From Maledivibacter sp. (GTDB lineage: Bacteria; Bacillota; Clostridia; Peptostreptococcales; Caminicellaceae), in the NCBI GenBank assembly GCA_025210375.1, contig JAOASB010000029.1, forward strand, positions 1 through 64,000: a DNA stretch of 64,000 nucleotides. The letters are read 5' to 3'. Of the stretch, positions 17,607 through 26,162 are shown piece after piece; within the stretch, counting starts at the first letter, position 1; each line of letters starts with the position of its first letter. The notes under the pieces are model-generated. The model searched no databases. It saw only the letters and a list, made by a program, of their open reading frames with translations, and had not been told where the DNA came from. Position numbers and translations under genes: made by a program.

Positions 17607-17975
17607 CTAACCATAAATTATCTCATTTGATACAACTTCCTCAGCCACACCCCTAGCAATATTAAAATACCCAACCCTATCCATAAACCCACAATCCTCT
17701 GGGATAGGATTCCTCTTAATATACTGCTCCTCAATCAACATAGCCATTTCATTAGCTTCATCATTAACCCTATGACAATGCTCCATCAACTCACCGCTCA
17801 CAAGCAGTTCTCTATACATAATAGCCTTATGCTCTTTAAGATACCTAAGTCTCATCCACCCATATTTCCCTAGCGGTCTCTCATCATCCTTCACATCATT
17901 AGAAATCTGAATCTTAGGATATAATATCCCATCAACCTCTTCATATTCCAATTCTACAGGCTTAAACTTGCTCAT
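17607..17975 (-). CDS. TnpV family transposon-encoded protein
   Basis: 122-aa protein matching TnpV of the Tn4451/Tn4453 group. Diagnostic segments are ELEYEEVDGILYPKIQIS, RPLGKYGWMRLRYLKEH, the MYRELLVSGELMEHCHRVND helix and a C-terminal RGVAEEVVSNEIIYG. TnpV is carried by Clostridial mobilisable transposons next to TnpX-type recombinases, and its function is not established. GGAGG precedes the ATG and the gene overlaps the DUF6809 gene by 14 nt. It is intact, unlike the other mobility genes of the element. Confidence 0.8.
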   Translation of the reverse strand: MSKFKPVELEYEEVDGILYPKIQISNDVKDDERPLGKYGWMRLRYLKEHKAIMYRELLVSGELMEHCHRVNDEANEMAMLIEEQYIKRNPIPEDCGFMDRVGYFNIARGVAEEVVSNEIIYG

Positions 17976-18237
17976 CTGAAAGCACCTCCATCATTATCCT
18001 AGCACCAATTTTAAAGCCTTCAATAAAGGTTTCAAGATCATAATAGGAGTCTCTTTCATTGCGTGTCGTTAGTAACTCATCATAAAGTTTAAACTCAATT
18101 TCATCTAGTCTACTTATAAAGTCATCTTCTAGCTTACCCATTCTTTCATCAACTTGTTTAAGCTCTTTACTTCTTGGTAGAACATCTTCATTTTTATAGA
18201 TTTCATCATAATACAACTTCTCTAATATACGCTTCAT
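17962..18237 (-). CDS. DUF6809 family protein
   Basis: 91-aa acidic, largely helical protein (LYYDEIYKNEDVLPRSKELK; DLETFIEGFKIGARIMMEVL). It matches the small DUF6809 proteins that commonly sit directly upstream of TnpV-like genes in Firmicute mobile elements. No catalytic motif or membrane segment is visible, and the function is unknown. AAAGGTGA lies upstream of the ATG. Confidence 0.7.
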   Translation of the reverse strand: MKRILEKLYYDEIYKNEDVLPRSKELKQVDERMGKLEDDFISRLDEIEFKLYDELLTTRNERDSYYDLETFIEGFKIGARIMMEVLSDEQV

Positions 18238-18462
18238 TCAAATTCACCTTTCTTATTTTTATTTAAAAGGCAATCCAAACAAAAACATCCTTATATCCAC
18301 TCACGCCCTACCTTAGTTCAGTACTGATTGGACATATCTACTCAGTACCTATTTTGATAGCAATACGCACCGTAATTTCTCTATTAAAGTTCTTATTTCT
18401 GAAATTTGCTATGTCAGTACTAAAGGTACAATAATCGCAGAAGTGTGTAAATTCCTTGATTA

Positions 18463-19836
18463 TTAAGAGTCTTGACGATAGAGTACTGTCACCGTCTCAA
18501 CATGGGTAGTATGGGAAAACATATCTACCGGCTGTATCTCTAAGGTCTTATATCCCAGTTCATCTAATATCCCTAAATCCCTAGCCAATGTACTTGGTTT
18601 ACATGATACATATACTACTCTTTTAGGCTTCATCATAGCTATAGTTTCTAATACTACTCTATCACAGCCCTTTCTTGGTGGATCAACGACTACTACATCG
18701 GCCCTGAGTCCTTCTTTGTATAGCTTTGGTATTACTTCCTCGGCTTTCCCAACAAAAAACTCAGTATTATTAAGTTTATTGAGGCTTGCATTTCTTTTAG
18801 CATCATTTATGGCGGCTTCAATAACTTCTATACCATATACTTTCTTTGCTTTTTGAGCTAAAGACAGGGATATGGTACCTATTCCACAATATATATCAAA
18901 TACAGTTTCATTTCCTGTAAGGTTAGCGTATTCCAATGTTTTATCATATAATACCTTTGTTTGGAAGGGGTTTACTTGAAAAAAGGATAGCGGTGAGATT
19001 TCAAATTTAAGATCCCCTATATAATCTAAAATCTTATCCTGACCATATAGTGTATGGCATTGTCGTCCCAATATTACATTGGTTTTCTTTGTATTTATAT
19101 TCTGAACTATACTTTTTATTTGAGGAATATTTTTTATTAATTCATTTATTATTTCATCTTTAAATGGCATTTGATTGCCATTTGTGACGATAACCACCAT
19201 CAAATCTCCCGTTCCATAGGATACCCTTGTCAGTATATGTCTCATCAATCCTTTGCCCGATTTACTATCATATATAGATAGCTTCTTATCATCAATAAAT
19301 TTCTTGAAAACATTTAATATTTCATTATTTACTTCATGTTGTATTGGACATCCTTCAATATCCACAATTTCATGGGTTCCTTTCTTATAAAAACCTATAA
19401 TAGCTCTTCCATTTTCCCTACCAATAGGAAACTGAGCTTTATTTCTATAGTTATAGGGCTTATCCATACCAAGAACATCATGAATTAGAACATCTTCAAG
19501 CTTTCCTATTCTTTCTATACTAGATGTAACCTTATTCTTTTTGATTTCAAGCTGTTGAGCATAATCTATATGCTGTGTTTGGCATCCTCCACACTCCTTA
19601 GCTACGGGACAAACCGGCTTAATCCTATACTGAGAAGGCTTAATTATCTCGATAATTCTCCCTAATGCATATTTTTTCTTCACTTTAGTAATTTCAACTA
19701 AAACTTTGTCATATGGTATTCCACCTTCTATAAAAATGGTAAAACCATCTACTTTCCCTATTCCTTCTCCACCTTCACCAAGGTCTTGTATTATAAGCTT
19801 ATATCTACTTTTCTCTTCTACAGGTATATTAGTCAT
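18463..19836 (-). CDS. rlmD: 23S rRNA (uracil-5-)-methyltransferase RlmD
   Basis: 457-aa SAM-dependent RNA m5U methyltransferase (RlmD/RlmCD/RumA family), which acts on U1939 and/or U747 of 23S rRNA. A TRAM domain covers residues 8-65. Three cluster cysteines are C76, C82 and C85 (CPVAKECGGC), with a fourth in EGCPIQHE. The SAM site is FDIYCGIGTISLSLAQ, and the catalytic region is VVDPPRKGCD plus VSCKPSTLARDL. The ATG at 19834-19836 follows AGGAGG; a longer frame upstream has no ribosome binding site. Its C-terminus (THVETVTVLYRQDS) lies at the integrated element, which appears to have replaced the native tail now found at 10440-10478. The protein looks complete. Confidence 0.93.
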   Translation of the reverse strand: MTNIPVEEKSRYKLIIQDLGEGGEGIGKVDGFTIFIEGGIPYDKVLVEITKVKKKYALGRIIEIIKPSQYRIKPVCPVAKECGGCQTQHIDYAQQLEIKKNKVTSSIERIGKLEDVLIHDVLGMDKPYNYRNKAQFPIGRENGRAIIGFYKKGTHEIVDIEGCPIQHEVNNEILNVFKKFIDDKKLSIYDSKSGKGLMRHILTRVSYGTGDLMVVIVTNGNQMPFKDEIINELIKNIPQIKSIVQNINTKKTNVILGRQCHTLYGQDKILDYIGDLKFEISPLSFFQVNPFQTKVLYDKTLEYANLTGNETVFDIYCGIGTISLSLAQKAKKVYGIEVIEAAINDAKRNASLNKLNNTEFFVGKAEEVIPKLYKEGLRADVVVVDPPRKGCDRVVLETIAMMKPKRVVYVSCKPSTLARDLGILDELGYKTLEIQPVDMFSHTTHVETVTVLYRQDS

Positions 19837-20010
19837 ACTGTTCCTCCTAATATAGATAAACAACACTAGTATTTGAAATTTATTGAACCTTAAAGCTGTT
19901 TATCCTTGGATATTTCAAAAATATTTTATGTAATAATTGTTTAAAATTAGAAAAATTTCATAAAATGCTTTATACTATATATATAAAGCTTGTATAAGGA
20001 GTGTTCTAAT

Positions 20011-21372
20011 ATGCTTAAAACTTTTTTTAATCTCTTTTTAATTGTTATTATCTGTTTTTCAGCCTCCATTATGCCCCTAAATACTTCCTTATTTAATCTA
20101 CCTAACAACTTATTTAAAAGTATAACCTTAAGCAAACCATCCAATGAAGTAGAGACTTTAAGCAGCAGTTATGAAACAAATATTGCTAAGACTTCTCTAC
20201 ATGATCCAACTAATATAGAGTTTATCATGATTGGTCAGCTAGATAAAGGGGCTTTTGTTCTAGGCGATAACCATGATATGATTCTAGAAGTTTTTAGCAA
20301 TAATAATTTAGTAAAAAAATACATCAATACTGAATTTGTAACTGGTTTAGGTAGTCTAGATAATGATGGCCTTAAAATTAAATACTCATTTGACATTTCT
20401 CAGGAAAATTTAGGACTAGATAGCGGCTCCTATAGCTTTAGAATATATTCCACTGGAGAAATGTTTTCTGATGTAGACCCCTACGAAATATTTGTTACTT
20501 ATCTAAGTAATTCTAAATACGTCTCATCAAAAAATGTAGTAGAAGAAGGTAATATGTATTTAACTTTATATTACCCAGATAAAAATTATGACTATCTAGT
20601 TCCCGTTTCCCGAAAAATACCTTATACCAATAAAACTATTAGGACAAGCATCGATAATCTACTTTTAGGTCCAGACCCTTCACTGGGTCTATGCAGTGAT
20701 GCCCCTATACCCCATGTCCCTAGAATACGAGTTAAAAATAAAACAGCATATCTCTATCTTCCCAAGGATATTGGGAAATTTGATAAAGACTCACCCCTTA
20801 GTAAATTTGCATTAAACTCCTTTGTCAATACTTTGACGGGAATAGATGGAGTGGATGCTGTAAAATTCCTAAAAGGTAGCAGAGAAACAAATACATTTTT
20901 TAATGGAACCAACACTAAGGAAGCATTTAAAAAAATAGACTCCCCAAGAATATTTTTGGGTCTTGAAACGGATACTGATAAATTTTTACTAACCCCCATT
21001 AAACTGGAGGAAAAAAATATGGATATAGATAACCTAGTCCCTATAGTCTTTAATTCCTTAAAAACTTGTACTGTAAATGCTACTCATCATAATAAATTAT
21101 TAGGTACTATCCCTGAGAATGTAGAGCTTTTAAATTATAAATACAATAACGAAGAGTTAACTTTAAATTTTAATAGTAATTTTCTACTTGCCTATAGCAA
21201 AAGAATGGATATCCAAAGTATGATGGTAGATAGCATAATATATTCCTTTACTAGTATACCTGAAATCAGTAAAGTATCTATCCTAGTAGATGGTGACATT
21301 GTTGATTCTATTAATGGCATAGACATCTCCCATCCTTTAGTGGCTCCTCAATTTATAAATGTTGAAAATTAG
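20011..21372 (+). CDS. GerMN domain protein (sporulation/germination)
   Basis: 453-aa exported protein, divergent from rlmD. The ATG at 20011 has AAGGAG upstream and opens a signal peptide (MLKTFFNLFLIVIICFSASI). Two GerMN domains are visible. The first starts near residue 185 (LYYPDKNYDYLVPVSRKI, then TSIDNLLLGPDPSLGL and KNKTAYLYLPKDI). The second is near the C-terminus (LGTIPENVELLNYKYNNEEL, ending ISKVSILVDGDIVDSINGID). An N-terminal region like the intracellular-proteinase-inhibitor (BsuPI) fold is possible. GerM proteins act in sporulation and cortex assembly. No terminator follows directly. Confidence 0.85.
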   Translation: MLKTFFNLFLIVIICFSASIMPLNTSLFNLPNNLFKSITLSKPSNEVETLSSSYETNIAKTSLHDPTNIEFIMIGQLDKGAFVLGDNHDMILEVFSNNNLVKKYINTEFVTGLGSLDNDGLKIKYSFDISQENLGLDSGSYSFRIYSTGEMFSDVDPYEIFVTYLSNSKYVSSKNVVEEGNMYLTLYYPDKNYDYLVPVSRKIPYTNKTIRTSIDNLLLGPDPSLGLCSDAPIPHVPRIRVKNKTAYLYLPKDIGKFDKDSPLSKFALNSFVNTLTGIDGVDAVKFLKGSRETNTFFNGTNTKEAFKKIDSPRIFLGLETDTDKFLLTPIKLEEKNMDIDNLVPIVFNSLKTCTVNATHHNKLLGTIPENVELLNYKYNNEELTLNFNSNFLLAYSKRMDIQSMMVDSIIYSFTSIPEISKVSILVDGDIVDSINGIDISHPLVAPQFINVEN

Positions 21373-21459
21373 AACAATATAGATTTCAGTCAAAAAATAA
21401 ACTGGTCATCTTACTTATCCCTTTGATTATTTTTAAATATGCCTTAAGCAAAAAAATTT

Positions 21460-21475
21460 GGCGCCCTTGGGCGCC
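21460..21475 (-). terminator. Intrinsic terminator of the pfkA-pyk-thioesterase operon
   Basis: GGCGCC-CTTG-GGCGCC is a GC-rich hairpin followed on the minus strand by AAATTTTTTT. It lies about 180 nt beyond the thioesterase stop and is the first strong terminator in that direction. Confidence 0.65.
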
Positions 21476-21652
21476 ATTAATATATTAGAATCAGTTACAC
21501 ATCGTAAATCGTAAACAATAACCAACTATGAAGTATATAATACTTTAGTTGATTATGTACAGAATACGAATTAAGATTACTCTTCTTTAAATTATAATAC
21601 ATATTTATATTCTTTATACATTAATTTTTAAATTTTTTACATAAATTTAATT

Positions 21653-22069
21653 TTATTTTGTGCATTGCTCTAAAATATCCCATACTTCTTTATTAACTTT
21701 TTTTATTTTTACTGGTTTCAGATCTTTATTTACAAAACCATGGATTGTTTTCCCACTGGCTAGAAGAACATCGTCTTCTTTTCTTATAACTTCATAACTA
21801 AAGGTAATTCTAATACCCTTTAAAGTATCAATTTTAGTTCTAATGATAATTTCATCATAATATTTTGCTGGTTTTATATACCTACATGAACTCTCAGTTA
21901 CAGGTAGTATTATACCTTCTTCCTCAAGTCTTCTATATGTATACCCTAGAGAACTGAAAAACTCAGATCTTCCTACCTCAAACCATGTATAGTAGTTGCC
22001 ATGATAAACTATACCCATTTGATCTGTTTCTCCATATCGAACTCTAATCAAAGCATCATTTGTATACAT
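21653..22069 (-). CDS. Acyl-CoA thioesterase, YbgC/4HBT family
   Basis: 138-aa hotdog-fold thioesterase. The active-site segment is RYGETDQMGIVYHGNYYTWF, with the catalytic Asp and the start of the long helix (EVGRSEFFSSLG). The substrate is probably a short- or medium-chain acyl-CoA. AAGGAGG precedes the ATG. It follows pyk by 23 nt and ends the glycolytic operon, so it is cotranscribed with pfkA and pyk. A metabolic link is not evident. Confidence 0.88.
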   Translation of the reverse strand: MYTNDALIRVRYGETDQMGIVYHGNYYTWFEVGRSEFFSSLGYTYRRLEEEGIILPVTESSCRYIKPAKYYDEIIIRTKIDTLKGIRITFSYEVIRKEDDVLLASGKTIHGFVNKDLKPVKIKKVNKEVWDILEQCTK

Positions 22070-22092
22070 ATAATTCCTCCTTCAGATATCTG

Positions 22093-23850
22093 CTAAAGCA
22101 CCCTTGCTTTCCCACTATATACTAAACCTCTTATTGAATCAACAGTTATTATTTGATCATCTTCTAAAAGTCTTGTTGCAGTTTCAGCCCCAACTATAAC
22201 TGGTTTTCCTAAACTCAACCCAGCTATGGCAGCATGAGAAGAAAGTCCGGCTTCCTCTACAATGATAGCTGACGCCTTCTCCATATATTTTATCATATCT
22301 TTATCCGTAGCAATAGTAACTAAAATATCCCCTTCTTCAAACTTGGATTCAAGTTCTGAAGAAGTCATTACATTACAAACTTTACCTGCCGCCGCACTTT
22401 TTCCTACTCCCATTCCCTTGATCAATATCTCTCCAACGATATGCACCTTAATTAGATTAGTTGCTCCTGCTACTCCAACAGGTACTCCAGCTGTTATAAC
22501 CACAAGATCTCCATTTTCTATATATCCATATTCCTTAGCCTTGCTAATAGATAGATCAAATATCTCATCAGTTGAATCTACATCCTTAATTAAAACAGGC
22601 TGAACACCCCATACAAGTATCATTCTTCTTAATATTTCTGGTGAAGTAGTGGCTGCAATGATTGGTGCCTTAGGTCTAAACTTAGAAACCATTCTGGCAG
22701 TAAAGCCTGAAGAAGTAGCACTTATGATTGCTGACGCTCCTAAATCATGGGCTGTTGTACATGTTGCATGGCTAACCGCATAAGTTACACTAGTCTCTTT
22801 ATGGGCAGCTCTTTTTTGTAATATTCCTTCATAGTCTAATGACTGCTCAGTTCGCTCTGCAATATTTGCCATGGTTTTAACTGACTCTATAGGATATTTC
22901 CCAGCTGCTGTTTCTCCAGAAAGCATGATGGCATCTGTTCCATCGAAAATTGCATTTGCCACATCGGTTACTTCTGCTCTAGTTGGCCTCGGGTTTCTCA
23001 TCATTGAATCAAGCATTTGAGTTGCAGTAATAACGGGTTTACCTGCCTTATTACATTTAGATATCATCTCTTTTTGTGCCAATGGTACCATTTCAGTCGG
23101 GATCTCAACCCCTAGGTCTCCTCTAGCTACCATAATTCCATCGGATACCTCGATAATCTCGTCAATATTATCAAGGCCCTCCTGATTCTCAATTTTTGAT
23201 ATTATTTGTATTTGATGAGCATTATTTCTTTCTAAAATCCTTCTTATCTCATGAACATCCTCTGCCTTACGTATAAACGAAGCAGCTATAAAATCAATTC
23301 CATTATTTATTCCGAACTCTATATCACTTATATCCTTTTCAGTTATTGCGGGAAGATTTATCTTTACCCCCGGTACATTTACACCTTTCTTATTCTTAAC
23401 TATCCCACCATTTTTTATTTTACATTTAATATCCTTATCATCAAGTACATCTATTACCTCAAGCTCTATCAATCCATCATCAATTAGAATCCTATCTCCA
23501 GCTTTTACATCCTTTGGTAATTTGTCATATGTAATACTACATTTTGTTTCATCTCCCGATATCTCTTCAGTAGTTAATATAAATTCTTGTCCTTCGATTA
23601 ATTCAACTATACCCTTTTCAAAATTCCCTGTTCTTATTTCTGGCCCCTTAGTATCAAGTAAAATAGCTACAGGAATATTTAACTCGCCTCTAACCTCTTT
23701 AATCATATCAATTCTTTCAAGATGCTCTTCATGATTTCCATGGGAAAAGTTTAGCCTTGCCACATTAAGTCCATTCTCTACCAATGTCCCAAATATTTCT
23801 TTTGATTCACTAGCTGGGCCTATTGTACAAACAATCTTCGTTTTTCTCAT
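22093..23850 (-). CDS. pyk: Pyruvate kinase
   Basis: 585-aa enzyme converting phosphoenolpyruvate and ADP to pyruvate and ATP. The barrel starts MRKTKIVCTIGPASESKEIF. Catalytic and metal-binding segments include IISKIENQEG (Lys and Glu), VARGDLGVEIP and TATQMLDSMMRNPRPTRAEV with IMLSGETAAGKYP. The C-terminal 100 residues are the extra PEP-utilising mobile-domain-like extension typical of Bacilli and Clostridia (EEAGLSSHAAIAGLSLGKPV). The ribosome binding site is GGGGTGAAG. It lies 30 nt downstream of pfkA. Confidence 0.96.
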   Translation of the reverse strand: MRKTKIVCTIGPASESKEIFGTLVENGLNVARLNFSHGNHEEHLERIDMIKEVRGELNIPVAILLDTKGPEIRTGNFEKGIVELIEGQEFILTTEEISGDETKCSITYDKLPKDVKAGDRILIDDGLIELEVIDVLDDKDIKCKIKNGGIVKNKKGVNVPGVKINLPAITEKDISDIEFGINNGIDFIAASFIRKAEDVHEIRRILERNNAHQIQIISKIENQEGLDNIDEIIEVSDGIMVARGDLGVEIPTEMVPLAQKEMISKCNKAGKPVITATQMLDSMMRNPRPTRAEVTDVANAIFDGTDAIMLSGETAAGKYPIESVKTMANIAERTEQSLDYEGILQKRAAHKETSVTYAVSHATCTTAHDLGASAIISATSSGFTARMVSKFRPKAPIIAATTSPEILRRMILVWGVQPVLIKDVDSTDEIFDLSISKAKEYGYIENGDLVVITAGVPVGVAGATNLIKVHIVGEILIKGMGVGKSAAAGKVCNVMTSSELESKFEEGDILVTIATDKDMIKYMEKASAIIVEEAGLSSHAAIAGLSLGKPVIVGAETATRLLEDDQIITVDSIRGLVYSGKARVL

Positions 23851-23880
23851 ATCTTCACCCCTCGTATTATTATTTACTTT

Positions 23881-24840
23881 TTATATTGATAATATTTTAG
23901 TAAGCTCATACATCTCTTTATCAATTTCTTTATCCTTTTCAAGTGCTTCATTTATATCTAAATCAATAATTTTATTTTCCTTTATTCCAATGGCTCTACC
24001 CTTCTTACCTTCTAAGAGAAGCTCGATACTTTTTGAGCCAAACCTACTTGCAAGCACCCTGTCGCGGGCGGTAGGTGTCCCTCCTCTTTGCAGGTGTCCC
24101 ATGATAGTTACGCGAGTTTCTATATCTGTTCTTTTATTTATTTCCTCAGCTATTTCATAGGGCTTACCAATCCCTTCAGCAACCATAATAATACTGTGAA
24201 GTTTACCACGGTTCCTACCACTAATAAGCTTCTTACAAATTGCGTCCATATTAAAATCAATTTCTGGTATCATTATACTTTCTGCTCCACCTGCAAGTCC
24301 AGCATATAAGGCAATATCTCCACAATGCCTTCCCATTACTTCAACTATATTGGCTCTTCCATGGGATGATGATGTGTCTCTTAAGTTTCCAATAGCATTT
24401 ACAACGGTATTAACGGCAGTATCAAATCCAATGGTGTAATCTGTGTATCCTAAATCATTATCTATAGTTCCAGGTATTCCTATAGTGGGAAAACCACTTT
24501 CACTCAAATCCTTTGCTCCTCTAAAGGAACCATCCCCTCCAATTATAACTAAACCATCGATACCAAATATTCTTAGAACATCTAGGGCTTTTTGAAATCC
24601 TCTTTCTGTCATAAATTCCTTACTTCGGGCAGACCTAAGTATTGTCCCACCTCGATGTATTATATCCCCTACAGAGGAAAGGTTCATATCTTCAATGTCT
24701 CCCTCTAAAAGCCCCTGATATCCCCTTTTAATACCTACAATCTTTAAGTCCTTAAAAATAGCTGTTCTTATAATAGACCTAATCGCGGCATTCATACCTG
24801 GGGCATCTCCTCCACTTGTTAAAACACCTACTTTTCTCAC
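23881..24840 (-). CDS. pfkA: ATP-dependent 6-phosphofructokinase
   Basis: 319-aa enzyme phosphorylating fructose 6-phosphate, the family's standard length. The nucleotide loop is [15 protein letters not shown], with GGDGSFRGA for [10 protein letters not shown] with the catalytic Asp, [20 protein letters not shown], and the effector/substrate segment [16 protein letters not shown]. The start is taken as the GTG at 24838-24840 because AAGGAG lies 7 nt before it. An in-frame ATG seven codons upstream has no such site. Forms an operon with pyk and the thioesterase. Confidence 0.96.
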   Translation of the reverse strand: MRKVGVLTSGGDAPGMNAAIRSIIRTAIFKDLKIVGIKRGYQGLLEGDIEDMNLSSVGDIIHRGGTILRSARSKEFMTERGFQKALDVLRIFGIDGLVIIGGDGSFRGAKDLSESGFPTIGIPGTIDNDLGYTDYTIGFDTAVNTVVNAIGNLRDTSSSHGRANIVEVMGRHCGDIALYAGLAGGAESIMIPEIDFNMDAICKKLISGRNRGKLHSIIMVAEGIGKPYEIAEEINKRTDIETRVTIMGHLQRGGTPTARDRVLASRFGSKSIELLLEGKKGRAIGIKENKIIDLDINEALEKDKEIDKEMYELTKILSI

Positions 24841-24966
24841 AAAATCACTCCTTATATGCAATTCATATAGGGTTATGAAGAAAGCAAATACTAGATATCA
24901 AGATGTCTAAATTAGTTTTATATTACTAAAAAACATACAATCCAATATCATAAATAATTTTTATAA

Positions 24967-25003
24967 CCCTTAATATATTTAAGGGAAGTAATATTACTTC
25001 CCT
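24967..25003 (-). promoter_or_regulatory. Overlapping alternative hairpins upstream of pfkA
   Basis: AGGGAAGTAATATTACTTCCCT (24982-25003; arms of 11 nt) and CCCTTAAATATATTAAGGG (24967-24986) share the CCCT/AGGG segment. Only one can form at a time. They lie in the 245-nt gap between the small upstream gene and pfkA. This may be a terminator or an attenuator; neither hairpin has a strong T-run. Confidence 0.4.
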
Positions 25004-25085
25004 ATAAATTTTCTATCTGCAAACATCAAAGTTGTATCTAAATAAAGGCCATTAAGTCTTAGCTATCTCAAAATATATTTTTAAA

Positions 25086-25271
25086 TTAATACTCATCACT
25101 TAAAACATTATGTGCTTCATCTGCTTCAGCCTCTGGTACTAATAATTCAAACATACCATCTTCTTTTTTACCAATTGTTCTTATTTTCACTAAAAATCCC
25201 TCTAAACTTAGTTTATCTTTTATTCTTTCAGCATCCTTTTCTTGGTGCGTTACATATATTACAGTCCACAT
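25086..25271 (-). CDS. Small conserved protein upstream of pfkA
   Basis: 61-aa protein MWTVIYVTHQEKDAERIKDK, then LSLEGFLVKIRTIG and FELLVPEAEADEAHNVL. It looks like a ferredoxin-like-fold small protein (DUF2007/signal-transducing type) commonly found next to pfkA or accA in Clostridia. The function is unknown. The ATG at 25269-25271 has GGAAGGG at a good distance. A TTG six codons upstream is a weaker candidate. Confidence 0.65.
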   Translation of the reverse strand: MWTVIYVTHQEKDAERIKDKLSLEGFLVKIRTIGKKEDGMFELLVPEAEADEAHNVLSDEY

Positions 25272-25521
25272 ACGGGTCTTCCCTTCCAAAACCTAATTTT
25301 GTTTTAATTTTAAATCATTTTGAGTAAAATTTCAATAGAACAAAGTATGTAATTATTTTTACAAAGCCTATACATGATGATATTTATTGGCCTATAGCAA
25401 GCTATATTCATAAAAGTGCCTATAGTTTAAATTTTCTATAATTATTTTTGTCTATTAAGTAGTATTCTTCTATTTTCTTCATATAATTAATATAACACTA
25501 TTTTTGATATACAAATAAATA

Positions 25522-25638
25522 AGGAAATTGCATAATTGTAACTTGGCTGGGTTGCATAATACATTGAGTACGGCTTTTGAGATTTCAAAACTATATATAG
25601 TAGACAATTTTCACAGAAGGTAATTATGCAATTTGCTC
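25522..25638. repeat. R2 dispersed inverted-repeat element, copy a
   Basis: The left end GGAAATTGCATAATTG and right end TAATTATGCAATTTGCTC are inverted relative to each other. The interior AAAACTATATATAGTAGACA and AGAAGGTAATTATGCAATTT matches copies at 34164-34245 and 51784-51942. It is about 117 bp, shorter than the 159-bp copy through an internal deletion. It lies immediately upstream of the PgpA-like gene. No open reading frame is present. It looks like a MITE or palindromic intergenic repeat. Confidence 0.7.
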
Positions 25639-25679
25639 AAACAATAATTTATATTGAATTAATTTAAGGAGGCCTATTT

Positions 25680-26144
25680 TTGAAAAATATTGTCGTAAAA
25701 ATGATGCTGGATAGAGGCGTAAACATTGAAGATATAGCAAATTTAGTTTATTTTCTTCAATCAAAATATTGTAAATTAACTATTGAAGAATGTATAAGCT
25801 GTGTAGATAGAGTTTTAGAAAAACGAGAGGTTCAACATGCAATATTAACCGGTATTGCCCTAGATATTTTAGCAGAACAGGATAAATTAGAAGAACCTCT
25901 ACTGAGCATACTAAAAAAAGATGAATCATTATACGGCATTGATGAAATATTAGCCCTTAGTATAACCAATATATATGGATCAATTGGACTAACAAACTTT
26001 GGCTATTTAGATAAAGAAAAAATAGGAATACTAAAGGAGCTTAACATTAAGGGCCCTAGGGTTCATACTTTTTTAGACGATCTAGTTGCAGGAATTGCAG
26101 CAGCCGCTTCAGCAAGAATTGCACATTCTAAAGCCGACAGTTAA
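25680..26144 (+). CDS. PgpA/YutG-like phosphatidylglycerophosphatase family protein
   Basis: 154-aa protein resembling the Firmicute YutG branch of the phosphatidylglycerophosphatase A family. That enzyme removes phosphate from phosphatidylglycerol phosphate. Family-like segments are ALDILAEQDKLEEPL, SLYGIDEILALSITNIYGSI and FLDDLVAGIAAAASARIAH near the C-terminus. It lacks obvious membrane segments, as do YutG-type members. The start is TTG at 25680-25682, 6 nt after AAGGAGG. It is convergent with dnaE, whose stop is 18 nt away. Confidence 0.75.
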   Translation: MKNIVVKMMLDRGVNIEDIANLVYFLQSKYCKLTIEECISCVDRVLEKREVQHAILTGIALDILAEQDKLEEPLLSILKKDESLYGIDEILALSITNIYGSIGLTNFGYLDKEKIGILKELNIKGPRVHTFLDDLVAGIAAAASARIAHSKADS

Positions 26145-26162
26145 CACTATATAATATTGAAT

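Larger units (their letters stand above)
10440..18507. mobile_element. Integrative element inserted in the 3' end of rlmD
   Basis: The last codons of rlmD contain ACCGTCTCAACATGGGT on the plus strand (18491-18507, coding THVETV). ACCGTCTCCACATGTGT recurs in the same orientation at 10462-10478 (15 of 17 identical). There a minus-strand frame reads THVETVCLIERK and a stop, a plausible native RlmD C-terminus, followed by a terminator. The roughly 8 kb between holds a decayed large serine recombinase abutting the left copy, DUF6075 and sigma-factor pseudogenes, a defence operon, TnpV and DUF6809 genes. RumA/RlmD-type genes are known 3'-end integration targets for serine-recombinase elements of Firmicutes. 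With the recombinase and sigma factor broken, the element is probably immobile. Confidence 0.72.

Noticed and set aside
18238..18462. A recombinase start fragment near the right end of the element
   Set aside because: A short minus frame (VRIAIKIGTE) looked like a resolvase start but ends after ten codons and has no supporting signals.
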